Part shown: one piece after another, positions 51,246 through 60,055 of the stretch
Layout of the letters: each line of letters starts with the position of its first letter
Position numbering within the stretch: the stretch's first letter is position 1
Assembly (NCBI RefSeq): GCF_025725725.1
Contig: NZ_CP107020.1
Coordinates: 620,001 to 684,000, forward strand
Direction of reading: 5' to 3'
DNA from: Brachybacterium huguangmaarense
GTDB lineage: Bacteria; Actinomycetota; Actinomycetes; Actinomycetales; Dermabacteraceae
DNA length: 64,000 nt
Translations under genes and position numbers: made by a program
The notes under the pieces: generated by a model
What the model was told of the DNA's origin: nothing
Databases searched by the model: none
Seen by the model: only the letters and a program-made list of their open reading frames with translations

Positions 51246-51755
51246 TCAGGCCTTCTCGGGGACCCCGACCACGTAGGCCGCCTGGCCCACGTGCTCGGCG
51301 GCGTCGATGACGACGCTCATCAGGCGCACCCCGCGCGTGACCGGCGGATCCCAGTTCTCGTCGATGACCTCGCCGAGGTCCTCGTCGCCCAGGGTGTCCA
51401 GGTAGTCCTGGAGAGCGCCCGTGGCCGCGGCGACGTAGTCGAGCAGCGGGCCCGGCTCGTCGACGGTCACGGCACGCGCCTCGTCCTCGCTCATGCCGTA
51501 CCCCATGGCCGAGCCGATGCCGTCCAGGCCCAGCTTCTCCTCGAAGCCCTGGGCGGTCCACACCTGCTCCTGGCCGCTCAGGTCCGCCACCTGGGCGTCG
51601 ATCTCGCGCCCGACGTGCCACAGCAGCCACGCGACGGAGTTGGCGTGCCCGCCGACGTGCGCGTTGAGCACCTCGGCCGTGAGAGCGTCCCGCAGCGCCT
51701 CGGCGGCCTCGAGCGGCCGGCCGGCGGCGTCCTTCAGAATGTCGATTCCGTTCAT
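51246..51755 (-). CDS. DinB-like four-helix protein (DUF664 type)
   Basis: A 169-residue member of the DinB/mycothiol-transferase superfamily. It matches members that begin with a leading helix and the conserved histidines HANSVAWLLWHVGREID; the third His is in DAAEHVGQAAYVVG. These may bind a metal. Actinobacterial members are thought to be thiol-dependent transferases; the reaction here is unknown. ATG 51755 has TAGCGT seven bases upstream (leaderless). Confidence 0.85.
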   Translation of the reverse strand: MNGIDILKDAAGRPLEAAEALRDALTAEVLNAHVGGHANSVAWLLWHVGREIDAQVADLSGQEQVWTAQGFEEKLGLDGIGSAMGYGMSEDEARAVTVDEPGPLLDYVAAATGALQDYLDTLGDEDLGEVIDENWDPPVTRGVRLMSVVIDAAEHVGQAAYVVGVPEKA

Positions 51756-51887
51756 GGTCGCCACGCTACGCCGCGTCGTCGACGCGCGCTCGGTCGGAGA
51801 CATGGCCGCGCCACACGGCGTTCACGGGGTCGTGCGCGCCCGCCGCGGGGCTCACCGCACCACGGAGCCGTCTTCTCGGACGTCCCG

Positions 51888-51921
51888 TCAGTCGTACGTG
51901 ACGATCAGTCGTACGTGACGA
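51888..51921. repeat. 17-bp perfect tandem duplication at the GNAT stop codon
   Basis: TCAGTCGTACGTGACGA at 51888-51904 is repeated directly at 51905-51921. The second copy carries the stop codon and last codons of the GNAT gene, so the duplication leaves the protein unchanged. Confidence 0.95.
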
Positions 51922-52189
51922 TGTCGGCCTGCTCGGGATGGCGCTGCAGCCAGCTCTCGACGAAGGGGCAGATGATCCGCACCCGCTCGCCGCGCTCGCG
52001 CGCGTCGTCGAACGCGCGCCCCGCGAGGGTCGAGGCCACGCCGTGCCCGCGCTCGTCGGGATCGGTGACCGTGTGGATCAGCTCGAACACCCCGCGGCGG
52101 CGCGTGAAGGTCAGCAGCCCGACCTCGCGGCCGTCCTCGACGGCCACGTACCGGGAGCCGCGGGCGTCCTCGTGCACGTCGATGCTCAT
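51905..52189 (-). CDS. Small GNAT acetyltransferase (YidJ/Acetyltransf_CG type)
   Basis: A 94-residue minimal GNAT. YVAVEDGREVGLLTFTRR forms the first strands, DERGHGVASTLAGRAFDDAR is the acetyl-CoA loop (R/Q-x-x-G-x-G/A) and CPFVESWLQRHPEQADIV is the conserved end of this subfamily. The substrate is not known; small members such as human NATD1 share this pattern. AGGAGG lies before the ATG. The 3' end has been duplicated (51888-51921). Confidence 0.9.
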   Translation of the reverse strand: MSIDVHEDARGSRYVAVEDGREVGLLTFTRRRGVFELIHTVTDPDERGHGVASTLAGRAFDDARERGERVRIICPFVESWLQRHPEQADIVTYD

Positions 52190-52361
52190 GAAATCCTCCT
52201 GCTGCCGGTCCGGGGTCCCTCCAGTCTTCCAGACGTCCCGCCCCCTGCCCGCCACGCCGGGCACCGCCCGCCTGGCGGATCCGGGACGGCAGCGGGATCG
52301 GACGACAACGGACTGGGACTGCAGCCGCTCTCGCCGTCCCGCCCGGACGTCGAGCGCGGAC

Positions 52362-54113
52362 TCACTCCGCGGCGGCCCCCTCCAGGCGCGCCACGTCGGC
52401 GCTCGTCCGGTGCGCGTGATCGCTCTCGCCGAGCTCGCGCCAGCCCTCGAGCGCGCGACGGGCGGCGGCGAGCGCGGCCCCGCGCTTGCCGAGGCGTTCG
52501 AGCATCGCCGCGTCCCGGTCCTCGAGATACACGGCCCAGTACCGGGCACGCTCGGCCTGGCCCTGCGGTGCCGCGGCGATCGCGTCGGCGACCTCGGCGC
52601 GTCGCGCGGCGTAGACGGCGGCATCACCGGCACCCGAGGTGGCCGCGGCGATCATGCGGCCCACGTGCGCATCGACGGTGTGCTCCCACAGCACCGCCTC
52701 GGGCACGACGGGCCACCCGCGCGTGCGTCGGATCCTGGTCAGGATGCCGCGGGCCTCCGCGTCCGCGATGTCGGGCAGGGAGGCGTCGAGCGCGAGCCGC
52801 AGGGCCAGCCCCCGTGCCTCGAGCTCCGCGCGCAGGAAGCGGCCGCGCTCGGCGCGCGTCGCTCCCAGGTCGTCGCCCAGGTGCTGCGCGTCGGAGGCCG
52901 CCTGCCCGAGGGCCTGCACGGCCTGCGCGAGCCGCCCGCCGCGCCGATGCACCTCGGCCGCCAGGCGGTGCACGCGCAGCAGGGCATGGTGGTCGCGCTC
53001 GGCGCGCGCGAGCGGCCGGGCGTCCGCGAGCGGCCGCGTCGCCTCGTCGGGCCGGCCGACGGCGATGCGGGCGGCCGCGACCACGAGCAGCGGCGCGACC
53101 CGCTCGACCGGCGTCGGCAGCGTGCGCAGGAGCGAGTCGAGGCGGCTCGCGGCGTAGTCGGCCTGGGCGGCCCGGCCGGCCGCGACGAGGTCCTGGACCA
53201 GGTCCTGGATGACCGCGACCCGCAGACGGGGGTCGTCCACCCGGTGCAGGTCGAGCAGGGCGTCGGCGCCGTGGCGTGCGGCCGTGAGCGGCTCGGTCGG
53301 CCGCAGGGCCCAGGCGAGGATGGCGCGCGCCGTCGTCGCACTGCGCTCGACGTCGTCGTCCGCCGCGCGCAGCGCCAGATGCTCGAGCACGTCACGGGCC
53401 TGGAACGCCGCGTCCTCGGAGCGGTCCTGCAGGCGCAGGACCTGGGCGTAGCGCAGACGCAGGAGCGGTTCGGGGTCTCCGAGGATCGCGTCACGCACCT
53501 CCGGGTAGGCCGACAGCGCGGACAGGAAGCGGCCCTCCTCGTGCTCGAGACCCTCCTCCCCGAGCGCGAGCGCCTCGGCGGCGGTCGGCGCCCGCTCCGT
53601 GAGGCCTCGCACGACGACGAGGACGGCCTCGTCGACGTCGGCCTCCTCGACCACGGACAGCGGGTCGGCCCGCCGTCGGCCGCGCCGCTCCGCGGCGGAC
53701 GATGCCGCGGGGTCCGTGAGGCCCAGGGCGACCACCGCCGCCCGGGCGTGCTCGTGATGCCCGGAGCCGTCGATCAGGCCGACCATCTCGCGCAGCACGT
53801 CGGCGGCGGCGTGATCCTGCCCACCGGCGTGCAGGGCCCGGGCGTGCGCGACGAGCAGCTCGACGCGCTCCGGGAGCGGCGCGGGCTCGGCGGCGAAGGA
53901 CTCCGCGATCATGCGGGCCGCTCCCAGGCGGCCGAGATCGGTGAGGTCGTGGACCCGGTGAGCGGCCTCGAGGACCGTGGTCGGGAACGGCAGGGGCAGG
54001 CCCGGAGGGCGGAGCGCCATGCGCAGATCGTCCCAGGTCAGCACGTCATCCGGGGCGGGACCGGCGGCGACGGGACTCCGCTCGGAAGCGGAGTCGGCGC
54101 CGGGAGCGGTCAT
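52362..54113 (-). CDS. Large helical-repeat (TPR-like) hypothetical protein
   Basis: A 583-residue cytosolic protein made mainly of Ala/Arg/Glu-rich helices in pairs (ARALHAGGQDHAAADVLREM, LRVHRLAAEVHRRGGRLAQA, KRGAALAAARRALEGWRELG), a TPR-like pattern. Nothing catalytic is evident. ATG 54113 has TAGATT seven bases upstream (leaderless). It diverges from the LexA-box gene; the gap of 195 bp holds both promoters. It could be a scaffold. Family not recognised. Confidence 0.75.
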   Translation of the reverse strand: MTAPGADSASERSPVAAGPAPDDVLTWDDLRMALRPPGLPLPFPTTVLEAAHRVHDLTDLGRLGAARMIAESFAAEPAPLPERVELLVAHARALHAGGQDHAAADVLREMVGLIDGSGHHEHARAAVVALGLTDPAASSAAERRGRRRADPLSVVEEADVDEAVLVVVRGLTERAPTAAEALALGEEGLEHEEGRFLSALSAYPEVRDAILGDPEPLLRLRYAQVLRLQDRSEDAAFQARDVLEHLALRAADDDVERSATTARAILAWALRPTEPLTAARHGADALLDLHRVDDPRLRVAVIQDLVQDLVAAGRAAQADYAASRLDSLLRTLPTPVERVAPLLVVAAARIAVGRPDEATRPLADARPLARAERDHHALLRVHRLAAEVHRRGGRLAQAVQALGQAASDAQHLGDDLGATRAERGRFLRAELEARGLALRLALDASLPDIADAEARGILTRIRRTRGWPVVPEAVLWEHTVDAHVGRMIAAATSGAGDAAVYAARRAEVADAIAAAPQGQAERARYWAVYLEDRDAAMLERLGKRGAALAAARRALEGWRELGESDHAHRTSADVARLEGAAAE

Positions 54114-54273
54114 GGGCCCGAATCTATCAAGACGGCGGGGGCACGCTCCCAGCTCCGACGGGCCGCGGCGGAGGCGCCCGGGCTCTCCCGGCGCGGCGCC
54201 GATCGGACCGGACAGGCCCCGTCTCCCCGCCCATCGTGACCGGTCGCACCCGAGGTCGTGGGCCCTGCACCAC

Positions 54274-54301
54274 GTCAAACAGAACGAGTGTTCGCTATGA
54301 T
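54274..54301 (+). promoter_or_regulatory. LexA-type SOS box in a leaderless promoter
   Basis: GAAC-GAGT-GTTC (54282-54293, in context AGAACGAGTGTTCG) matches the Gram-positive/actinobacterial LexA box GAAC-N4-GTTC. It lies between a weak -35 (GTCAAA, 54274-54279) and the -10 TATGAT (54296-54301), seven bases before ATG 54309. LexA bound there would block RNA polymerase. Confidence 0.65.
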
Positions 54302-54308
54302 GGTGGGC

Positions 54309-55454
54309 ATGCCCGACACCAGCCTGATCCGCGGCCAGGATCGTCTGTCCGACGGGCGTTCCGCCTCCCCCCGCGCGCACACCGCCTCCCCGGTGGTCGA
54401 GCATCCGCCCGGATACGTCGACGGCCGCCTGTACTCCGATGCGACCGATCCCCAGGTGCTGCTCACCGCCTTCGACGTCGCCGCCTACACGCAGCAGGCG
54501 CGGGGCCGCATCGAGGTGGACGCCTCGGCCGTCGAGCCCCTCGACGAGCGCACGCGCGCCGACCTCTCCTACCTGTGGCGCCTCGATGCCGCGGGGCTGT
54601 CCGAGATGCGCGCCGTGCTCTCCTCGTGGACCGCGAACGAGGCGCGGGTGACCGCGTTCCTCGCCACCTGGGCCTACGAGCGCTACTGGTTCGCCCGCGG
54701 GATCCGGGACGTGCTCGCGGCCGACGGCGGCCCCCTGCCCGAGCCCGCACGACGCCCCCTGTCCTCCCACCTCAAGAGCATCTACGTGTCCCGGCTCCTG
54801 CCGATCGTGTCGCCCGTGTGGACCACGGCGATCGGCGAGACCGCGACGGCCGGCCACATGGCGCGCCTGGCGGTACAGGAGGCGAGCCTCCGCGCCGCCT
54901 ATCGCGCGCTCCTGCCGCGGCTGTCCGGCGAGGCCCGCCGCCTCGTCGAGGAGGTCGTCGAGCGGCGCGAGGAGATCATCCGCTTCTTCCGGCTCGAGGC
55001 CGGCGCACGGATCCGGCGATCCGCCGCGGAGGCCGCCGCCGCCCGCGTGCACCTGGGCGGCACGTGGCGTCCGCTGCGAGTGGTCGGCGTCGCCGACGCC
55101 GACGAGGTCCGGGCGATGACGAGCATCTTCGACACCGCCGAGACCCGACGCGAGCTGCTCGACGCCGACGCGGCGATCCGGGATCTGCTCGCCGAGGCGC
55201 CCGGCGCCCATGGTCGCGGCGCGACCGCGTCCTCGCTGCCGCGAGCCCTCGCGCAGATGCTCGGCGCACCGCGCGATCCCGACGCCCCCGCCGGCCTGCT
55301 CCGCCGCGGAGCCCCTGCCCCCGGCCCGGAGGTCCACGAGCGGACCGCGCCGGGCATGCTCCATCGCCTGCTGAGCATGTCCTCCCGCTCACGTCGCGAT
55401 CACCTTCTGCCCACCGACGCCGACACACGGAAGAATCACGCCCGTGGCCTTTGA
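54309..55454 (+). CDS. Degenerate ferritin-like protein under a LexA-type box
   Basis: A 381-residue protein. Its central helices align by eye with the downstream ferritin-like protein (FLATWAYERYWFARG against FMTMWNREEFWHGEA; AVQEASLRAAYRALL against AQQETRHVAFYTTQA). The metal-binding histidines of both ExxH motifs are replaced by Phe and Leu, so it probably cannot hold a di-iron site. The last 130 residues are extra and partly disordered. It may act as a regulatory or structural partner. ATG chosen by TATGAT seven bases upstream. Overlaps the next gene by 11 bp. Confidence 0.7.
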   Translation: MPDTSLIRGQDRLSDGRSASPRAHTASPVVEHPPGYVDGRLYSDATDPQVLLTAFDVAAYTQQARGRIEVDASAVEPLDERTRADLSYLWRLDAAGLSEMRAVLSSWTANEARVTAFLATWAYERYWFARGIRDVLAADGGPLPEPARRPLSSHLKSIYVSRLLPIVSPVWTTAIGETATAGHMARLAVQEASLRAAYRALLPRLSGEARRLVEEVVERREEIIRFFRLEAGARIRRSAAEAAAARVHLGGTWRPLRVVGVADADEVRAMTSIFDTAETRRELLDADAAIRDLLAEAPGAHGRGATASSLPRALAQMLGAPRDPDAPAGLLRRGAPAPGPEVHERTAPGMLHRLLSMSSRSRRDHLLPTDADTRKNHARGL

Positions 55455-56229
55455 CATGGAGAAGTTCACCGAGACCTCCGACCGCGTGCGGTGGGAGGAT
55501 CTCGAGCTCGCGCGCTTCCGCGACGAGCCGCTGGACGCCGAGACCCTGCGCTCCCTGCGCTACATGTGTGACGTCGAGTACCACACGTCGTGCTTCCTGC
55601 GGGAGATGCTCGTGACCCCCTCGCACCGCGAGGACGAGGCCGCCGGCTTCATGACGATGTGGAACCGCGAGGAGTTCTGGCACGGCGAGGCCCTCGCGGC
55701 GGTGCTCGGCGAGCACGACATCGTCGTCGACTACGACGAGATCAAGGCCAAGCGGGTCAAGCTCGGCTGGCAGCTGGCTCTGGGCCCGCTCAAGCAGTCC
55801 GTGCTCTCGAACCTCGTGGGCCAGGACTTCGTGGCCGTGCACATGACGTGGGGCGCCGCGAACGAGCTCTCGGCCGTCGCGGCCTACCGGCGCATGGCCG
55901 CCATGACGGACCACCCCGTGCTGTCACCGCTGCTCAAGCGCATCGCCCAGCAGGAGACGCGCCACGTCGCGTTCTACACGACGCAGGCTCGTGCCCGCCT
56001 CGAGGGCTCCGAGCGGGCCCGCTCGATCGTGCGGATGATCCTCGGCAAGGTCTGGCGACCCGTCGGCTCCGGGATGATGGACGAGGACGAGGTGCGCCAC
56101 GTGATGGGTCACCTGTTCGCGGGCAAGCCCCACGAGCTCGACAAGCTCGACCAGCGCATCCAGAAGATGCCCGGCCTCGACGGGCTCACGATCTTCCGCA
56201 ACGCCTTCGCCCGCATGGGCATCGCCTGA
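55444..56229 (+). CDS. Ferritin-like di-iron protein, acyl-ACP-desaturase-like
   Basis: A 261-residue four-helix protein. The ligand pattern is intact: DVEYHTSCFL, NREEFWHGEAL (ExxH), ANELSAVAAY and QQETRHVAFYTTQ (ExxH). This pairs two ExxH motifs with extra Glu, as in di-iron ferritin-like oxidases and acyl-ACP desaturases. Length and the C-terminal LDQRIQKMPGLDGL are closer to the DesA-type group. The reaction is not known: oxidation, iron handling or radical chemistry are possible. GTG 55444 overlaps the upstream gene; an ATG at 55456 is an alternative. Confidence 0.82.
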   Translation: MAFDMEKFTETSDRVRWEDLELARFRDEPLDAETLRSLRYMCDVEYHTSCFLREMLVTPSHREDEAAGFMTMWNREEFWHGEALAAVLGEHDIVVDYDEIKAKRVKLGWQLALGPLKQSVLSNLVGQDFVAVHMTWGAANELSAVAAYRRMAAMTDHPVLSPLLKRIAQQETRHVAFYTTQARARLEGSERARSIVRMILGKVWRPVGSGMMDEDEVRHVMGHLFAGKPHELDKLDQRIQKMPGLDGLTIFRNAFARMGIA

Positions 56230-56472
56230 TCCGAGGTCCCGCCGGGTCCGCGAGACGGACGCGCCCCGGGGCGGCATCCGCACGCCGACGCCCGCCCCGA
56301 GTCCGCGTGCGGACGTTGATCGCCGGACGACGGTCCGCTGCGGGGCACACCTCCCGGCCGTGACGCGCGAGCCCCGGTGGTCAGCCGCATGGCGCGCTCA
56401 GCAGCGGCTCCACCCGGCGGCGCCCCCCGCGCGCTCAGCGGCAGGACCACCCGGCAGTCCCGCTCGACCGGC

Positions 56473-56504
56473 CCGCGCCGGCCGCACGGGGCGGGCCGGC
56501 GCGG
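56473..56504. terminator. Convergent terminator hairpin
   Basis: Perfect 11-bp arms CCGCGCCGGCC/GGCCGGCGCGG with a 10-base loop, 8 bp from the RND stop codon and about 240 bp after the ferritin-like gene. The rest of 56230-56472 holds nothing I can recognise. Confidence 0.65.
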
Positions 56505-56511
56505 CGGGCGC

Positions 56512-59500
56512 TCACTCCACGTCGGCCCGATGGCGGCCGTGGCGCGGGGACGCCCCGTCGGCATCCGACGGGTCCGCGTCCGCGGCGGTCGCTGACGCGT
56601 GCTCGCCCTCGGCGGCAGGGCCCTGCCCCGCCGCGCCGACCGCACCGTCGTCGGCCGCATCCTGGCCGGTCCCGGCCGCGGCCTCGCGCAGCCGGCGACG
56701 CTCGCCCGGGCCCTCCGCGATCCGGTAGAGCACCGGCACGATCACGAGGGTGAGCAGCGTCGAGGTCACGAGGCCGCCGATCACGACCACCGCGAGCGGC
56801 TGGGAGATGAAGCCGCCCTCACCGGTGATGCCCAACGCCATCGGCAGCAGCGCGAAGATCGTCGCCGCGGCCGTCATGAGGATCGGCCGCAGACGCTTGG
56901 AGGCGCCCAGGTGGATCGCCTCGTCGAGCGCCGCGCCGCGACGCCGGTACTGGTTGACCAGGTCGATCAGCACGATCGCATTGGTGACGACGATGCCCAC
57001 GAGCATGAGCAGGCCGATCATCGACGGCAGGCCCAGCGGGACCCGGGTGATGAGCAGCAGGCCCAGGGCGCCGGTCGCCGCGAAGGGGATCGACACCAGC
57101 AGGATGAGCGGCTGGACGAGGGACTTGAAGATCCACACCAGGAGCACGTAGGTCAGGAGCACCGCCGCGAGCATCGCGATGCCGAGCTGGCCGAAGGTGT
57201 CGCCGATGTCCGAGGCGGTGCCGCCCAGGGTGGCCTCGGCGCCCTCGGGCAGGTCGGCCTTGTCGATCGCCGCCTGCGCGGCGGAGCTGACGGCGCCCAC
57301 GTCGTCCCCGGTCGGGGTCAGCGAGATGGTGACGGTCTCGCGCGTGTCCTGCGTGGCGATCTGCGGCCGGGACTGGGCCTCGCCGACCGTCGCCACGTCG
57401 GTGAGCGGCATCCCGGCGATCTGCATCGACCTCAGCTGGTCGAGGGTCGAGACCTTCTCCCCCTGCTCGAGGTAGATGTCGAGGTCCTGGCCGTCCAGCT
57501 CGATCGACCCGATCGAGCTGGGGTACAGCTGCTGGGCGACGAGGCCGACGACGGCCTTCTCGGTCAGGCCGCGCTGGGCGGCCTTGTCGCGGTCCACGGT
57601 CACGACCGCGGTGGGCTGGTCGGCCTCGAGGTCCGAGCCGACCTTCTCGACGTCGGCGGGCAGCGGGTCGAGCTCGGCGAGGATCGCGTCGTTCGCCTTC
57701 TGGCGCGCCTCCGCCGTCGGCCCCGTGATGAGGATGTCGACCGAGCTGCTGCCGGTCACGCTCGCGGAGTCCTGCTCCTCGACGTCGCCCGCGCCGGGCA
57801 GGCCCTGGAGCGTCGAGAGGATGTGGGCGCGCACGGTCTCCTGGTCGGCGTCCTCGTCGGTCGTGATCGAGTAGCTGATCTCGTTGGTCGCGCCGCCGCC
57901 CCCGGCGCGGCCGAACGCGGAGGCGCCGATGGTGGTCTGCACGGTCTGCACGCCCGAGACGTCCTGGAGGGCCTTCTCGGCCGCAGCGGCCTCGGCGGAC
58001 GTGTCCTCGAGGCTCGTGCCGGCCGGGAGCGTCTGGGTGTACGAGGCGAGGTTCTGCCCGCTGTCGCCCAGGAAGTTGATCTTGAGCAGCGGGATCATGA
58101 AGACGGTGGCCACCAGGATCGCGAGAGCCGCCCCGAGCGTGATCAGCCGGTGCCCGAGGCCCGCCTGGGTCCAGCGCAGCACGGGGGCGTACACGCGGTG
58201 CAGCCAGGTGCGCTCCTCGCGCTCCTCCGCGGCGGCGCGCACGCGCTCCACCTCGGCGGCGTCGTCGGGATCTGCGGGCACGATCGCGTTCTTGGGCACC
58301 CGCAGGAACCAGTACGCGAGCACCGGCACGATCGTGAGCGACACGATGAGCGAGGACAGCATCGCGATCGCGACCGTGAGCGAGAACGGCCGGAACAGCT
58401 CCCCGGCCATGCCGGAGACGATCGCGACGGGCAGGAACACGATCACCGTGGCCAGCGTCGAGCTGGTGACGGCCCCCGCGACCTCCCCGACGGCGTCGAT
58501 GATCGCGCGATGCCGCGCCTTGCCGTACGTGAGGTGGCGGGTGATGTTCTCGATGACCACGATCGAGTCGTCGACGACGCGGCCGATCGAGATGGTCAGG
58601 GCCGCGAGCGTCAGCATGTTGAGCGTGTAGCCCGAGACGAGCATGCCGACGAAGGCCATCAGCAGCGACAGCGGGATCGAGATGGCGGTGACGATCGTCG
58701 GGCGCAGCGCCCGGAGGAACAGCAGGATCACGCCGATCGCGAAGATGAGGCCCAGCAGGCCCTCCTCCGCGAGGGACACGATCGACTTCTGGATGAAGGG
58801 GGCCTGGTCGAACACGACGTCGCTCGTGGCGTCGCCGCCGACGCCCGGCAGGGTGTCCTTGAGCGTGGCCTCGACGTCATGGGAGACGTCCACGACGTTG
58901 CCGTCGGCGGTCGCGGTGACCACCAGCACGAGCGACTCGCGCCCGTTCGTCCGGGAGATCGAGGTCGCCTCCTGCTGCGTCTGCTCGACGGTCGCGACCT
59001 CGCCGAGCGTCACGACGCTCCCGGTGCCGCGCGAGGGCGCGGCGCCGTCCTGGCCCTGGCCCTCGTCCTGCCCTTGGCCGGCCTCGTCGCCTGCGCCGCC
59101 CGAGGACGGCATCACGACGATGCCCTTGAGGTCGTCGAGGGAGGTCAGCGGATCGCCGACGCTCACGTCGAGGCTGCGGTCGCCGTCGGTGACGGTGCCG
59201 CCCGGCACGCTCAGGCCGTCGTTGTCGAGCGCGGTCGTGATGTCGGAGTCGGTGAGGCCCTCGGCGGCGAGCTTCGCCTCGTCGGGCGTGATCTGCACGA
59301 TCTGCGTGGGCGCGCCCGCGAGGGCCACCGAGGAGACGCCGTCGACGCGTTCGAGCTCGGGCACGACGTCGTTGCGCAGACGCTCGGCGAGCACGGCGGG
59401 ATCGTTGTCGGAGGAGATCGAGAGGACCGCGGCGGGGATGTCCCCGGAGCCGCCCGAGATCACCTGCGGGTCCGCGTCGTCGGGGAGCTGGTCCTCGATG

Positions 59501-59844
59501 CGCCCGAGAGCCGCGTCGACCTGGTTCGCGCTGCGCGCCACGTCGGTGCCGTAGGTGAGCTCGACCGTGACCATGGAGACGCCGGGCTGCGAGGTCGAGG
59601 AGGTCTTCTCCACGTTCTCGAGGCCGCGGACGGACTGCTCGATCGGCGTCGACAGCCGCGAGGAGACCTGCTCGCTCGTCGAGCCGGGCGACGTCGTGAC
59701 GATCTGGATCTGGGGCAGCGACACCGAGGGGATGAGCTCCTGGCGCAGCGACGTCATCGAGATCGCGCCGATCACGGCGACGGCGATGCAGACGAGGGCG
59801 ATGAAGGAGCGGTTGGCGAGGCTGACGGTCGCGAGGCGGCGCAT
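56512..59844 (-). CDS. RND efflux permease (SwrC/AcrB-like)
   Basis: A 1110-residue RND pump with 12 helices in two halves. TM1 follows MRRLATVSLANRSFI. Two large outer loops lie at about 33-345 and 550-870, and the proton-relay motif GRVVDDSIVVIENI has paired Asp in TM4. The C-terminal 80 residues are acidic and disordered; a Gly/Gln/Asp-rich insert (DEAGQGQDEGQGQDG) lies in the first loop. GGAAGG is five bases before ATG 59844. It resembles B. subtilis SwrC (surfactin export) more than MmpL. No adaptor or outer-membrane partner is expected in a monoderm. Confidence 0.9.
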   Translation of the reverse strand: MRRLATVSLANRSFIALVCIAVAVIGAISMTSLRQELIPSVSLPQIQIVTTSPGSTSEQVSSRLSTPIEQSVRGLENVEKTSSTSQPGVSMVTVELTYGTDVARSANQVDAALGRIEDQLPDDADPQVISGGSGDIPAAVLSISSDNDPAVLAERLRNDVVPELERVDGVSSVALAGAPTQIVQITPDEAKLAAEGLTDSDITTALDNDGLSVPGGTVTDGDRSLDVSVGDPLTSLDDLKGIVVMPSSGGAGDEAGQGQDEGQGQDGAAPSRGTGSVVTLGEVATVEQTQQEATSISRTNGRESLVLVVTATADGNVVDVSHDVEATLKDTLPGVGGDATSDVVFDQAPFIQKSIVSLAEEGLLGLIFAIGVILLFLRALRPTIVTAISIPLSLLMAFVGMLVSGYTLNMLTLAALTISIGRVVDDSIVVIENITRHLTYGKARHRAIIDAVGEVAGAVTSSTLATVIVFLPVAIVSGMAGELFRPFSLTVAIAMLSSLIVSLTIVPVLAYWFLRVPKNAIVPADPDDAAEVERVRAAAEEREERTWLHRVYAPVLRWTQAGLGHRLITLGAALAILVATVFMIPLLKINFLGDSGQNLASYTQTLPAGTSLEDTSAEAAAAEKALQDVSGVQTVQTTIGASAFGRAGGGGATNEISYSITTDEDADQETVRAHILSTLQGLPGAGDVEEQDSASVTGSSSVDILITGPTAEARQKANDAILAELDPLPADVEKVGSDLEADQPTAVVTVDRDKAAQRGLTEKAVVGLVAQQLYPSSIGSIELDGQDLDIYLEQGEKVSTLDQLRSMQIAGMPLTDVATVGEAQSRPQIATQDTRETVTISLTPTGDDVGAVSSAAQAAIDKADLPEGAEATLGGTASDIGDTFGQLGIAMLAAVLLTYVLLVWIFKSLVQPLILLVSIPFAATGALGLLLITRVPLGLPSMIGLLMLVGIVVTNAIVLIDLVNQYRRRGAALDEAIHLGASKRLRPILMTAAATIFALLPMALGITGEGGFISQPLAVVVIGGLVTSTLLTLVIVPVLYRIAEGPGERRRLREAAAGTGQDAADDGAVGAAGQGPAAEGEHASATAADADPSDADGASPRHGRHRADVE

Positions 59845-60055
59845 GAGGGCCTTCCGGCAGTACGGCGATGGGCGCGGGATCCGCACCGTGCCCGCCCGTT
59901 CGCCGCCGACGGCGGATGCGGGATGCGGGAGGAGCAGGAGTCTCCGCGCACATTCGATCACGCCCGCCTGGGACGAGGGACCCGACGAAGGGAGGAGATC
60001 GGGCGCGAACGGCGCCACGGGCCGGGGAGGGCCCGCAGGTAGGGTGGCGGGCGCC

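Noticed and set aside
45110-54239. Long plus-strand open frames opposite the FMO-LysR-MHS cluster, dnaB and the ABC genes
   Set aside because: They are rich in Arg, Gly, Asp and His with no recognisable domain, and lie exactly opposite genes with clear motifs; open antisense frames are expected at this GC content.
56599-60042. 1147-codon plus-strand frame opposite the RND pump
   Set aside because: Antisense shadow: no hydrophobic or catalytic pattern, whereas the minus strand encodes a complete RND protein.
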